Positions 27,852 through 36,796 of a DNA stretch of 64,000 nt are shown here, in pieces. The stretch spans positions 124,001-188,000 of the forward strand of contig CAWJLE010000001.1 in assembly GCA_963843645.1 (NCBI GenBank), read 5' to 3'. Both the position numbers and the translations under genes were made by a program. This stretch comes from CAWJLE01 sp963843645 (GTDB lineage: Bacteria > Chloroflexota > Anaerolineae > DAOTYC01). The notes below the pieces were generated by a model. It had not been told where the DNA came from and made no database searches. It was given only the letters and a program-made list of their open reading frames with translations. Within the stretch, counting starts at the first letter, position 1. Every line of letters begins with the position of its first letter.

Positions 27852-28742
27852 ATGAAGGTAGTCACGTTCGTCTACAACGGTCGGACCCGCCTGGGGGCGC
27901 TGCGCACCGGCGACAGCGGATCGCGCGTGCTGGACCTCAACCGGCTCGACTCGCGAGTGCCGCCCGATATGTTGAGCTTCCTCGAGGCCGGGCCGGAGGC
28001 GCGGGCCGCCGCCGAGCAGGTCGCGGCCGCCGCGCCGCAATCGGCGGAGCTGGACCTCGCGGCAGTCATCCTGAAGGCGCCCGTTCCCCGACCGGGCAAG
28101 ATCCTGTGCGTCGGCCAGAACTACCTCGAGCACGCGGCCGAAGCCAACGCGGGAGCCTCGCCCTACCCGATCATCTTCGCCAAGTATGCCAACGCCGTCA
28201 TCGGCCCCGGCGAGCCCATCGTCATCCCGCCCGAGACGGAGGAGCCCGACTACGAGGCCGAGCTGGGCGTGGTCATCGGGCGGCGCGCCCGCCGCGTCCC
28301 CGAATCCGCGGCCCTGGACTACGTGGCGGGCTACACACCGCTCAACGACGTCAGCGCCCGAGACTGGCAGCGCCGCACCGGCCAGTGGCTGATGGGCAAG
28401 ACGTTCGATACGTTCGCGCCCATGGGACCCGCGCTCGTGACCGCCGACGAGGTCCCCGACGTTCAGAACCTCACCGTGCGGACGGTCATCGGCGGCGAGG
28501 TGCTGCAGGAAGCGAGCACCGCCCTCATGATCTTCCCCGTGGCGTTTCTCATCGCCTACATTACCCAAGTCGTGACCCTGGAGCCGGGAGACGTGATCGC
28601 GACCGGCACTCCGGCCGGCATCGGCGCGGCGCGCAAGCCACCGCGCTGGCTGCGGCACGGTGACGTCGTGCGGGTAGAGATCGACGGCGTGGGAGCGCTG
28701 GAGAACCCGGTCGTGGTACGCATAGGTCCGAGGAGACGGATT
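27852..28742 (+). CDS. Fumarylacetoacetate-hydrolase-family (FAH) enzyme, no stop codon before the next gene
   Basis: 297 codons from ATG 27852. FAH-fold motifs: KILCVGQNYLEHAAEANA, PIIFAKYANAVIGPGEPIVI, PDYEAELGVVIGRRARRV, GYTPLNDVSARDWQRRTGQW, GKTFDTFAPMGPALV, VTLEPGDVIATGTPAGIG. Metal-binding acidic residues of the family (ExE...D) are visible. Relatives cleave or hydrate acylpyruvates or 2-keto-3-deoxy sugar acids, which fits a sugar-acid island. The frame stays open through the ATG of the next gene and on to 29165. A stop lies one frame over at 28721, so a late indel probably removed the true end. Confidence 0.8.
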
Positions 28743-29735
28743 ATGGAAGCCAGCCAGGTCGTGCCGAGAAGGATTTCAATGGGGAAGGCGATTCGCCGGG
28801 TATTCAGCGTGCCGGAGCTGAGCGTCATCTTCGCCCTGCTGGTGCTGATCGGCGTCTTCGATGCAGCCAACGGATCGATGCTCAGCCAGGCCAACCTCTC
28901 GACGATGCTGCAGACGATGTCGTATGCCGGCATCATCGTCGTCGGCATGACCTTCCTGATGATCGCCGGGGAGATCGACCTGTCGGTCGGCGGGGTGTAT
29001 GCCCTGGCCTCCGCACTGGCCGGGCACTTGATGGTGAGGGCCGGCTGGTCGATCGAGGCCACGATCGCGGCCGTCCTCGTCGCCGGGGTCCTCGTCGGCC
29101 TGTTCAACGGAATCGTCGACGGTCAAGCTCGCGACTGCCGGCCTTCGTCGTTACCCTGGGCATGATGTACATCTCGCGGTCGCTGGGCGACGTCCTGACC
29201 AACGGGAGCTACATTTGGGGGGTGCCCGAGGCTTTTGTCCGCGATTGGTAAAGCCACTCCGTTTGGCCTCAATTGGAGCCTGTGGGCGCTGATCGCCCTG
29301 GTGGTCATCGGCGACTTCGTGCTGCGGCAGACGGTCTTCGGCGCAATGGTCGATGGCGACCGGCGGCAACAAGCAGCCGCGCGCGTCGGCGGCATCAAGA
29401 CCGATTGGGTCAAGATCGGGTGCTTCGTCCTGGTGAGCGAGCTGGCGACGATCTCCGGCTTGCTGGCCAGCGCGTCCATGGCCATGGGCGACTCGCACAT
29501 CGGCCCCGGGCTGGAGCTGGACGTCATCGCCAGCGGCGTGATCGGCGGCACCAGCCTGTTCGGCGGCGTGGGCAGCGTCATCGGCACTTTCCTGGGCGCC
29601 GGCGTCCTGCAGACCATCCGCAGCGGCCTGATCATGGCCGGCGTCAACATCGACTGGCAGAACCTGGCCGTGGGATCGACCCTGGCGGCGGCCGCCTCGG
29701 TCGACTTGCTGAGGCGGCGAGCGAAAAAGTATTAG
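28743..29735 (+). pseudogene. Sugar ABC permease 1 (RbsC/AraH type), two frameshifts
   Basis: ATG 28743 has AGGAGA 8 nt upstream. The first third is good RbsC-like sequence (SYAGIIVVGMTFLMIAGEID, LSVGGVYALASALAGHLM). At about 29120-29135 the frame shifts to LPAFVVTLGMMYISRSLGD, which ends at a stop at about 29250. The rest is in a third frame (FGLNWSLWALIALVVIGDFV, GGTSLFGGVGSVIGTFLGAG) to 29735. Bridged length is about 330 aa with 8-10 helices. It is a subunit of the inner-membrane importer with the genes at 29889, 31053 and 33122. Confidence 0.75.
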
Positions 29736-29756
29736 GCGAGGGGCGGACCCTGGAAC

Positions 29757-29844
29757 GGGCGACCACACCGGGGAGGCCACGTACGACTGCCCATTCGACC
29801 CGACCGGACCGGCACACCGGGCAGCCACACAGGGCCGCCCCTAC
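29757..29844. repeat. Degenerate GGGCGACCACAC repeats
   Basis: Two imperfect copies of the core seen at 27748-27822: gggcgaccacaccgg near 29757 and gggcagccacacagggccgcccctac at 29819-29844. They lie between the two permease genes. Confidence 0.55.
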
Positions 29845-29888
29845 GGGGACGGGAAGGTCCGATCCACGGCAGAAAGGATACAAAGACG

Positions 29889-30897
29889 ATGGAGCTGGGT
29901 CAGCAGAGATCGACCTCCGGCGTGGCCGGCGGGATCAAGAGGCTCGTTGCGCGGGGTGCTGAACATCCCGGAGATGGGGGTCATCGTCCCTCTGATCGTC
30001 TTCGTCCTGATCTTCGCCTACCTGAACCCGGCCATGCTGAGCCGCGTCAACATGACGGTCATCCTCCGCACCATCGCCTTCACCGGGGTCGTGGCCGTCG
30101 GCATGAGCTTCCTGATCATCTCCGGTGAGATCGACCTCTCGGTCGGATCGGTCGCCGGCCTGGGTGCGATCATCTTCGGTTGGACGATGAAGAACGCCGG
30201 GTGGCCGATACCGGCGGCCATCGTCGCCAGCCTGACGATCGGCGCCGTCTGCGGCCTGATCAACGGCCTGCTGACCGTCAAGGTCGGGCTGTCCTCTTTC
30301 ATCTCGACGCTGTCCATGATGTTCATGGCCCGCGGCGTGAACTACATCATCACGTCCGCGTACCCCATCTATCCCCTGCCCAGCGAGATCGGGAAGTTTG
30401 GGCTGGCCACGCCTCTGGGCGCCTCGTGGGGCTTCTGGATCTTCGTCGCCCTGGTCGTTATCGGCGATTTCGTGCTGCGCCAGACCACTTTCGGCGGCAT
30501 GGTCAAGGCCACGGGCGGCAACAAGGTGGCCGCGCGCATCGCAGGCATCCGCACCGATTGGGTCAAAATCTATTGCTTCGTGCTCACCGGCATGCTGGCA
30601 GCCGCCGGCGGCATGTTGGTCGTGGCGCGCATCAAGACCGCCGAGCCCCAAACCGGGATCGGCTGGGAGCTGGACGTCATCGCGAGCGTGGTCATGGGCG
30701 GCGTCAGTTTCTTCGGCGGCGTGGGCACCATCATGGGAACGTTTCTCGGCAGCCTGCTCATGCAGGTCGTTCGCACCGGGCTGGTGGTCGTCAGGGTGAA
30801 CGCCATGTGGCAGAACACCGCCGTCGGCTTGCTCTTGATCGCCGCCGTCGTGGCCGACAAGCTGCGGCGTGAGGCCAGGATGCGTGGAGTGCAGTAG
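29889..30897 (+). pseudogene. Sugar ABC permease 2 (RbsC type), frameshift near the start
   Basis: ATG 29889 with AGAAAGGA upstream begins MELGQQRSTSGVAGG. At about 29945 (cgttgcgcgggg) one base separates this from the main frame, which reads RGVLNIPEMGVIVPLIVFVL onward to 30897. The core has LIISGEIDLSVGSVAGLGAI, FISTLSMMFMARGVNY, TGGNKVAARIAGI and VMGGVSFFGGVGTIMGTFLG, all typical of RbsC. A TTG at 29947 could start the main frame but has no ribosome site. It pairs with permease 1. Confidence 0.8.
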
Positions 30898-31052
30898 CGG
30901 AGATTTTTCGAGACCACAGGCCAAATGGAGAGGAGGTGAGCGTCGAAGAGGACATCGGGTAGGCCGGTCGTTGGCGTCCCTGTTCGGTCATCGAAACGTA
31001 GCGTGAGGCCGCAATCGAAACTGGTAACCCATAGAATAGGAGGGGGAGCACA

Positions 31053-32942
31053 ATGAAAAAGGCGATGTTCGTGCTCAGCGTTTTGGTCATCCTCTCGATG
31101 TTGATGGTCGTGTGTGGACCACAGGTAACCCAGGCAGCGCAGCCCAAAGGCACGAAGTACTACTGGCTCCAGCCGTTGAAGGGCCATCCCGTGCACCAGT
31201 TAACGCAGGCGGCCTTCCTGACCAGCTGCAAGGAACAAGGTATGGACTGCCAGGTCGTCGGTCCGGATGAGGCCGACAACCAGAAGCTCATCGCCGCCGC
31301 GGAGCAGGTCCTGGCCAAGGGCGATGCCGCCGGCATCTCCTTCTGGACCGGCAGCCCCGCCTTCCTGGACGTGATCAAGAAGATGGACGAGGCCGGCATC
31401 CCGGTCGTCGCCCCCCACTTCAAGGTGCCTGAAGGGACCTGGCCCCAGAACACGGTGATCGTCGGCACCGACCCCGCGGTCTACGCCGCCGAAGCCGCCA
31501 AGGCCATCTGCGCCCAGCTGCCCGACAAGACGGGCACGGTCGCGGTCACCGAGGGCAGCTTCAACACCACCGAAAACCTCGTCGCCGAAAGCTTCACCAA
31601 GACCATGGCCGACGTCTGCCCCAAGCTCAAGGTCCTGCCGGCGGAGGAAGAAGGCTTCGATCCCCCGAAGGCTATCGCCAAGGCTGTGGCTATCGTCCAG
31701 GCCAACCCTGACATCGTCGCTGCCCTGTCCACCACCGGCGGCGGCCCCACCACCTGGGCCGGCGCCCAGCAGGAGACCGGCGTCAAGCTGGTCGCCATCG
31801 GCATGGACTACACCCGCGTCAACCTCGACCTGGTCAAGAGCGGCCAGATGTACGCCGTCGTCGGCCAGCCCCTGTGGGACGAGTCCTACGAAGCCGCCAA
31901 GCTGCTGAAGAAGATGGCCGCGGGCGAAAAGGTCCCCTACTGGACCGAGATGCCCGCCCCCATCATCACCGCCGCCGAGGTCCCCCAGTACATCGAGATG
32001 CTGGACAAGGCCGAGGCCATGATGAAGGGCCAGGCGCCGGCTGCGCCGCTGGCCAAGGGCACGATGTACTACTGGCTCCAGCCGTTGAAGGGCCATCCCG
32101 TGCACCAGCTGACGCAGGCGGCCTTCCTGACCAGCTGCAAGGAACAGGGCATGGAGTGCCAGGTCGTCGGTCCGGATGAGGCCGACAACCAGAAGCTCAT
32201 CGCCGCCGCGGAGCAGGTCCTGGCCAAGGGCGATGCCGCCGGCATCTCTTTCTGGACCGGCAGCCCAGCCTTCCTGGACGTGATCAAGAAGATGGACGCC
32301 GCCGGCATCCCGGTCGTCGCCCCCCACTTCAAGGTGCCTGAAGGGACCTGGCCCCAGAACACGGTGATCGTCGGCACCGACCCGGCGGTCTACGCCGCTG
32401 AAGCCGCCAAGGCCATCTGCGCCCAGCTGCCCGACAAGACGGGCACGGTCGCCGTTACCGAGGGCAGCTTCAACACCACCGAGAACCTCGTCGCGGAAAG
32501 CTTCACCAAAACCATGGCCGACGTCTGCCCCAAGCTCAAGGTCCTGCCGGCGGAGGAAGAAGGCTTCGATCCGCCGAAGGCTATCGCCAAGGCTGTGGCT
32601 ATCGTCCAGGCCAACCCTGACATCGTCGCTGCCCTGTCGACCACCGGCGGCGGCCCCACCACCTGGGCCGGCGCCCAGCAGGAGACCGGCGTCAAGCTGG
32701 TCGCCATCGGCATGGACTACACCCGCGTCAACCTGGACCTGGTCAAGAACGGCCAGATGTACGCCGTCGTCGGCCAGCCCCTGTGGGACGAGTCGTACGA
32801 AGCCGCCAAGCTGCTGAAGAAGATGGCGGCGGGCGAGAAGGTGCCCTACTGGACCGAGATGCCGGCCCCCATCATCACCGCCGCCGAGGTACCCCAGTAC
32901 ATCGAGATGCTGGACAAGGCTGAGGCCATGATGAAGAAGTAG
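31053..32942 (+). CDS. Sugar ABC substrate-binding protein with two near-identical binding domains
   Basis: 629 aa from ATG 31053, AGGAGG upstream. A signal peptide (MKKAMFVLSVLVILSMLMVV, then Cys21) suggests a lipoprotein or secreted form; the lipobox is not canonical. Residues 32-326 and 335-629 are each a complete Peripla_BP_4-type domain. They are almost identical at DNA and protein level, offset by 909 bp (303 codons), with about four residue differences (K35/M, D/E, E/A, S/N). The linker is GQAPAAPLA. Typical binding proteins of this class have one such domain of about 300 aa. Both copies keep KYYWLQP/MYYWLQP, ISFWTGSPAFLDVIKKMD and STTGGGPTTWAGAQ. It feeds permeases 1 and 2. Confidence 0.9.
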   Translation: MKKAMFVLSVLVILSMLMVVCGPQVTQAAQPKGTKYYWLQPLKGHPVHQLTQAAFLTSCKEQGMDCQVVGPDEADNQKLIAAAEQVLAKGDAAGISFWTGSPAFLDVIKKMDEAGIPVVAPHFKVPEGTWPQNTVIVGTDPAVYAAEAAKAICAQLPDKTGTVAVTEGSFNTTENLVAESFTKTMADVCPKLKVLPAEEEGFDPPKAIAKAVAIVQANPDIVAALSTTGGGPTTWAGAQQETGVKLVAIGMDYTRVNLDLVKSGQMYAVVGQPLWDESYEAAKLLKKMAAGEKVPYWTEMPAPIITAAEVPQYIEMLDKAEAMMKGQAPAAPLAKGTMYYWLQPLKGHPVHQLTQAAFLTSCKEQGMECQVVGPDEADNQKLIAAAEQVLAKGDAAGISFWTGSPAFLDVIKKMDAAGIPVVAPHFKVPEGTWPQNTVIVGTDPAVYAAEAAKAICAQLPDKTGTVAVTEGSFNTTENLVAESFTKTMADVCPKLKVLPAEEEGFDPPKAIAKAVAIVQANPDIVAALSTTGGGPTTWAGAQQETGVKLVAIGMDYTRVNLDLVKNGQMYAVVGQPLWDESYEAAKLLKKMAAGEKVPYWTEMPAPIITAAEVPQYIEMLDKAEAMMKK

Positions 32943-32993
32943 TCCGGTGCCGCGCCGGATACGCATACCGTCCGGCGCCCACCACCTCCGGCG

Positions 32994-33012
32994 CCGGGCC
33001 CTCGCGGCCCGG
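32994..33012. terminator. GC-rich hairpin between binding-protein and ATPase genes
   Basis: Stem CCGGGCC (32994-33000) / GGCCCGG (33006-33012) with a 5-nt loop and no T-run. It more likely attenuates or protects the abundant binding-protein mRNA than fully terminates. Confidence 0.35.
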
Positions 33013-33121
33013 GCCGGGGGCCTGGAGCCGGGGGCAGCGCCGCACAGCGGTTGCACCCTACGGGCAGGCGTTGGGCGACCCTGACGAGGGCCCAGTTCAG
33101 GCCATGCAAAGGAGTGTCACG

Positions 33122-33928
33122 ATGCCATCACGCATCCGACACACCCAACGGCGGCCCGATCCTGGAGATGAAAGGGATCTCCAAGGCGTACGGCCACGTC
33201 CAGGCGCTGTACAAGGTGGATTTGGAGCTCTATTCCGACGAGGTCCTGGCCCTGGTGGGCGACAACGGCGCCGGCAAGTCGACCTTGATCAAGATCCTGT
33301 CCGGGGTCTACACCCGGGACGAGGGCGAGATCAGATCGACGGCGAGCGCGTCGACATCGCCACGCCGTCGGACGCGCAGCGCTGCGGTATCTCCACGGTG
33401 TACCAGGACCTGGCCCTGGTGGACGTCTGCGACGTGGGCAGCAACATCTACCTCGGGCTGTGGCCGCGCCGCATCGGCTTTCTCATCGACTTTCCCAAGA
33501 TGTACTCCCAGGCCCGGCAAGTGCTCGGCACCCTGCGCATCGACATGCCCTCGGTGCGGGTCAGCGTCGGCGAGCTGTCGGGCGGCCAGCGGCAGGCGGT
33601 GGCGATCGCCCGCGCCCTGGCCCGAGGTGAGCGCATCTTTCTCTTGGACGAGCCGACGGCCGCCCTGGGCGTCGAGCAACAGGCCAAGGTCAACGAGCTG
33701 ATCGGCGATCTCAAGGCCCACGGCAAGACCGTCGTGGTCATCAGCCACAACCTGGAGCACGTGTTCGAGGTCGCCGACCGCGTGGTCGTCATGAGGCGCG
33801 GGCGCCGGGTCGGGACCCGGCTGAAGACGCAGACCACCAAAGAGGAGATCGTCGGGCTCATCACGGGCGCGGTGCGCGGCGACGCCCCGGACCAGGCGCC
33901 GGCTGCGGCGGCCGCCGCAGGCGCGTGA
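33122..33928 (+). pseudogene. Sugar ABC ATPase (single NBD), two frameshifts
   Basis: ATG 33122 follows AAGGAGTG. Near 33160 the frame moves to PILEMKGISKAYGHVQALYK, with Walker A LVGDNGAGKSTLIKILSG. Near 33335 (gagatcagatcgac) it moves back to IDGERVDIATPSDAQRCGIS, signature GELSGGQRQAVAIARAL, Walker B RIFLLDEPTAALG and the switch His in VVVISHNLEH. Bridged, it is about 268 aa with one nucleotide-binding domain, unlike the double-NBD RbsA at 56444-58033. It completes the importer of the plus-strand operon. Confidence 0.8.
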
Positions 33929-33949
33929 GCCGGCCGCCTGCAGCGATGG

Positions 33950-34278
33950 CCTGCCGCCCCGCCCGAGAACTGCCGTCCCGCCCGAGGACTGCCACCCCGC
34001 CCGCGGACTGTCGTCCCGCCCGCGGACTGCCGTCCCGCCCGCGGACTGCCACCCCGCCCGCGGACTGCCGTCCCGCCCGAGAACTGTCACCCTGAGGGAG
34101 CGTCGTTTGCGACCGAGGGGTCTCGCGCGCGAGAAAGGACATCGTCAGTCGCACGAGCGGGGACATCCTTTCTCGCGCGCGAGACCCCTCGGTCGCAAAC
34201 GACGCTCCCTCAGGGTGACAGTTCTCGGGCGGGGCGACAGTTCTCGGGCGGGGCGACAGTCCTCGGGCAGGGCGACAG
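33950..34278. repeat. 19-bp tandem repeats flanking a CACCCTGAGG hairpin (copy 3)
   Basis: About seven 19-bp units of the ccgcccgcggactgccgtc type run from about 33955 to 34085. Hairpin arms of the CACCCTGAGG family follow (about 34075-34140 and 34169-34234). On the far side about three inverted copies of the same 19-mer (gacagttctcgggcggggc) run to 34278. The tandem repeat is thus mirrored across the hairpin in unequal number. No coding potential is supported in 33929-34353. Confidence 0.85.
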
Positions 34279-34353
34279 GCGCCGGAGAGGACCGCGCGCG
34301 GTGATCGTTCTTGGGGGCATACCCTATTCAGTTGTTAGAAGGAGTGCTGAACC

Positions 34354-35166
34354 ATGAGCCATCCACTATTTGACCTCAGCGGGCGGGTCGCCCTGGTGAC
34401 CGGAGCCGGCGGCAGCCTGGGCAGCGCCATGGCGACCGGTTTCGCCGAGGCGGGCGCCGACCTGATGCTGTGCGACATCAACGCCGCGGCCGTGCAGGCC
34501 ACGGCGGACCGCATCCGCCAATTGGGCCGGCGGGCCGTGCCGGTGGTCTACGACGTGTCGGACCCCGGCCAGATCCACGCGATGTTCCTGCAACTGGACC
34601 AGGAATACGGCAAGATCGACATCCTGGGCAACGTCGCCGGCCCGGCCGTGCTCAAGGACCCTCTGACGATCTCCATGGACGAGATCATGCTGACCTTCCA
34701 CGGCATCGCCATCGGGCGACTCCACTGCTGCCGCGAAGCCGGACAGCGAATGCTGGCCGCCGGCAAGGGCAGCATCATCAACATCGGCTCGATCTGCAGC
34801 GTGTCCGCCAATGGGCGGGGCCACACCGTGTACAGCATGGCCATGGGCGCCGTCGTGCAGATGACCCGCGAGCTGAGCACCGAGTGGTGCGGGCGCGGCG
34901 TGCGCGTCAACGCCATCCTGCCGGCCCAGATCACCAACGCCAGCCTGGAAGAGCGCATGGACGCCGATCCCCAGCTGCGCGGCAACTTCGTGCGTGGCAT
35001 CCCCATGGGCCGCCTCGGGCGGGCGGAAGAGATCAGGGGCGTGGCGATTTTCCTGGCCTCGGACGCGGCGTCCTTCGTCACCGGCGCGTTGATTCCATTC
35101 GACGGCGGCAACCTGGCCCGCAACGCAGGCGGCTCGCATCCGGGCATGCCGACGCTGAACGTCTAG
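34354..35166 (+). CDS. Short-chain dehydrogenase/reductase-like protein lacking the YxxxK lysine
   Basis: 270 aa from ATG 34354, with GAAGGAGTG upstream. Classical SDR layout: cofactor motif TGAGGSLGS (residues 16-24), D41 suggesting NAD(H), NVAG for NNAG (93-96), Ser146 in NIGSICS, Tyr160. The expected lysine four residues after the tyrosine is Met164 (YSMAM). The C-terminal FLASDAASFVTGALIPFDGG is normal. Family activity is oxidation or reduction of sugar-derived alcohols. Loss of the lysine would cripple classical catalysis, so the role is uncertain. It lies 18 bp before a second, intact SDR. Confidence 0.85.
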   Translation: MSHPLFDLSGRVALVTGAGGSLGSAMATGFAEAGADLMLCDINAAAVQATADRIRQLGRRAVPVVYDVSDPGQIHAMFLQLDQEYGKIDILGNVAGPAVLKDPLTISMDEIMLTFHGIAIGRLHCCREAGQRMLAAGKGSIINIGSICSVSANGRGHTVYSMAMGAVVQMTRELSTEWCGRGVRVNAILPAQITNASLEERMDADPQLRGNFVRGIPMGRLGRAEEIRGVAIFLASDAASFVTGALIPFDGGNLARNAGGSHPGMPTLNV

Positions 35167-35184
35167 CCGAAGCGGGAGGGGCGC

Positions 35185-36024
35185 ATGGCGTACAATCCAT
35201 ACAGCCTGGAAGGGAAATTGATCCTCGTAACCGGCGCCGGCACCGGCATCGGCCAGGGGATAGCGCTGGAAGCGGCGCGCCAGGGCGCGGACGTGGCCCT
35301 GCAGCACAACACCAGCGCCCAGGGCGCGCACGAGGCCGTGGCGGAGATTCAGGCCATGGGGCGGCGGGCCGTCGCGCTGCGGGCCGACCTGAGCCAGGTG
35401 GGCGAGTGCCAGCGCGTGGTGGAGGAGGCCGCGGCGTTCCTCGGCGGGCTGGACGGCCTGGTGAACAACGCCGGGATCACGGCCACGCTCGGCTTCGCGG
35501 ACGCGACTGAGGCGCAGTTCGACCGCCTGTTTCACGTCAACATCCGCGGCCAGTTCTTCTGCTCGCAGCAGGCCATGCCCCACCTGGTCGAGCGCGGGCG
35601 CGAGCTGAGCCGCCGCTTTCCGGAGCGTCCGTGGGCCGGCGGCAGCATCGTGAACATGGCGTCGGTGCACGGCCTGGTCGGCTGCCCCGGGCACTCGATC
35701 TACGCCGGCACCAAGGGCGCCATCATCGCCTTCACGCGCGAGCTGGCCGTCGAGCTGTGCCCGGCGCACGTCCGCGTCAACGTGATGGTGCCCGGCACGA
35801 TCGAAGTGCCCGGCTATTGGCGAGTGGATCCCGGCTACACGCGAGAATTGGGGAACACCATGGTACCCTGGGGACGGGTGGGCCTGCCGGAAGACGTCGG
35901 GCGCCTGGCAGCGTACCTGCTGTCCGACGCGTCCGAATTCATGACCGGGGCCGTCCTCGCGTTCGACGGCGGCCTGACGGCCAAGATGGCGCTGCCGTAC
36001 CAGCCGCCGGCCGGCGAACGGTAG
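35185..36024 (+). CDS. Short-chain dehydrogenase/reductase (classical)
   Basis: 279 aa from ATG 35185 with GGGAGGGG 7 nt upstream. Motifs: VTGAGTGIGQG, VNNAG, Ser in NMASVHG, YAGTKGA with the YxxxK pair, VPGTIEVPGYW, and LLSDASEFMTGAVLAFDGG. All catalytic residues are present. It is co-directional with the preceding lysine-less SDR. By context it oxidises or reduces a sugar acid or alcohol. No membrane segment. Confidence 0.9.
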   Translation: MAYNPYSLEGKLILVTGAGTGIGQGIALEAARQGADVALQHNTSAQGAHEAVAEIQAMGRRAVALRADLSQVGECQRVVEEAAAFLGGLDGLVNNAGITATLGFADATEAQFDRLFHVNIRGQFFCSQQAMPHLVERGRELSRRFPERPWAGGSIVNMASVHGLVGCPGHSIYAGTKGAIIAFTRELAVELCPAHVRVNVMVPGTIEVPGYWRVDPGYTRELGNTMVPWGRVGLPEDVGRLAAYLLSDASEFMTGAVLAFDGGLTAKMALPYQPPAGER

Positions 36025-36050
36025 GCGCGGCCGGGCGGCTCTCTCCATAC

Positions 36051-36330
36051 CAAACCTCCGAAGTTTTGGAAACTTCGGAAGTTTAAGGCGGGCCGCCGCC
36101 GGGCCGACCGGGCCGACCGGGCCGACCGGGCCGACCGTGGCACCGCGAAGGCCAGGGCGACCAAGGTCGCGACTGCCTTTACAAAGCCCGCCTTCGCGGG
36201 CTAACGACGAACCGCCACGGCCTGCTGGATTTCCGACGCAGCCCTTCGGTCTGTGTTGGAAATCTGGGGGCCGCTGGCCCGCGAAGGCGGGCTTCGTAAA
36301 GGCAGTCGCGACCTTGGTGCCCTGGCGCCC
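36051..36330. repeat. Mixed repeat block: ACTTCCGAAGT hairpin, 10-bp tandem repeat and long inverted repeat
   Basis: 36056-36086 is an aacttccgaagt hairpin. From 36095 to about 36135 gggccgaccg is repeated in tandem. Then ggcgaccaaggtcgcgactg...cccgccttcgcgggc (about 36158-36202) pairs with about 36268-36320. The loop carries a degenerate tttccgacgcagcccttcggtctgtgttggaaa element related to the palindrome at 45055-45093. Confidence 0.8.
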
Positions 36331-36359
36331 CCGCCGTGCCCCTGCGCCATGCGGTGCCA

Positions 36360-36757
36360 CGGGCGCGGACGCGGTGCCCGGGTTCGACGCGGCGCCCCGG
36401 TGCGGACGCGGGGCCCCGGCGCGGACGCGGCGCTCCGGCGCGGACGCGGTGCCCCGGCGCGGACGCGGTGCTCCGGCGCGGACGTGGTGCCACGGCGCGG
36501 ACGCGACGCCCCGGGCTCGACGCGGCGCCCCGGCGCGGACGCGGGCCCCAGGCGCGGTGCGGTGCCCCCGCGCGAACGCGGCGCCACGGGTTCGCACGCG
36601 GTGCCCCGGGCTCGGTGCGGCGCCTCGGCGCGGACGCGGTGCCCCGGCGCGGACGCGGGACCCCGGCGCGAACGCGATGCCCCGGTGCGGACGTGGTGCT
36701 CCGGCGCGGACGTGGTGCCCCGGCGCGGACGCGGCGCCCCGGCGCGAACGAGGGCCA
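36360..36757. repeat. 19-bp GC-rich minisatellite, about 20 units
   Basis: Units of the form gcgcggacgcggtgccccg are repeated with substitutions. The unit lacks stop codons in every frame, so long Arg/Ala/Gly/Pro-rich open frames appear on both strands. These are artefacts, not genes. It directly precedes the UroD-like gene at 36797. Confidence 0.85.
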
Positions 36758-36796
36758 AGCGCTAACGCTCGGCCAGTCCACTATCAGGAGAGTCGC

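Noticed and set aside
31200..33056. Minus-strand ORF of about 600 aa opposite the double binding protein
   Set aside because: Antisense shadow; duplicated only because the sense gene is duplicated.
36137..36796. Long Arg/Ala/Gly/Pro-rich coding regions on both strands
   Set aside because: They come from a 19-bp minisatellite without stop codons; they are low-complexity and occur in all frames.
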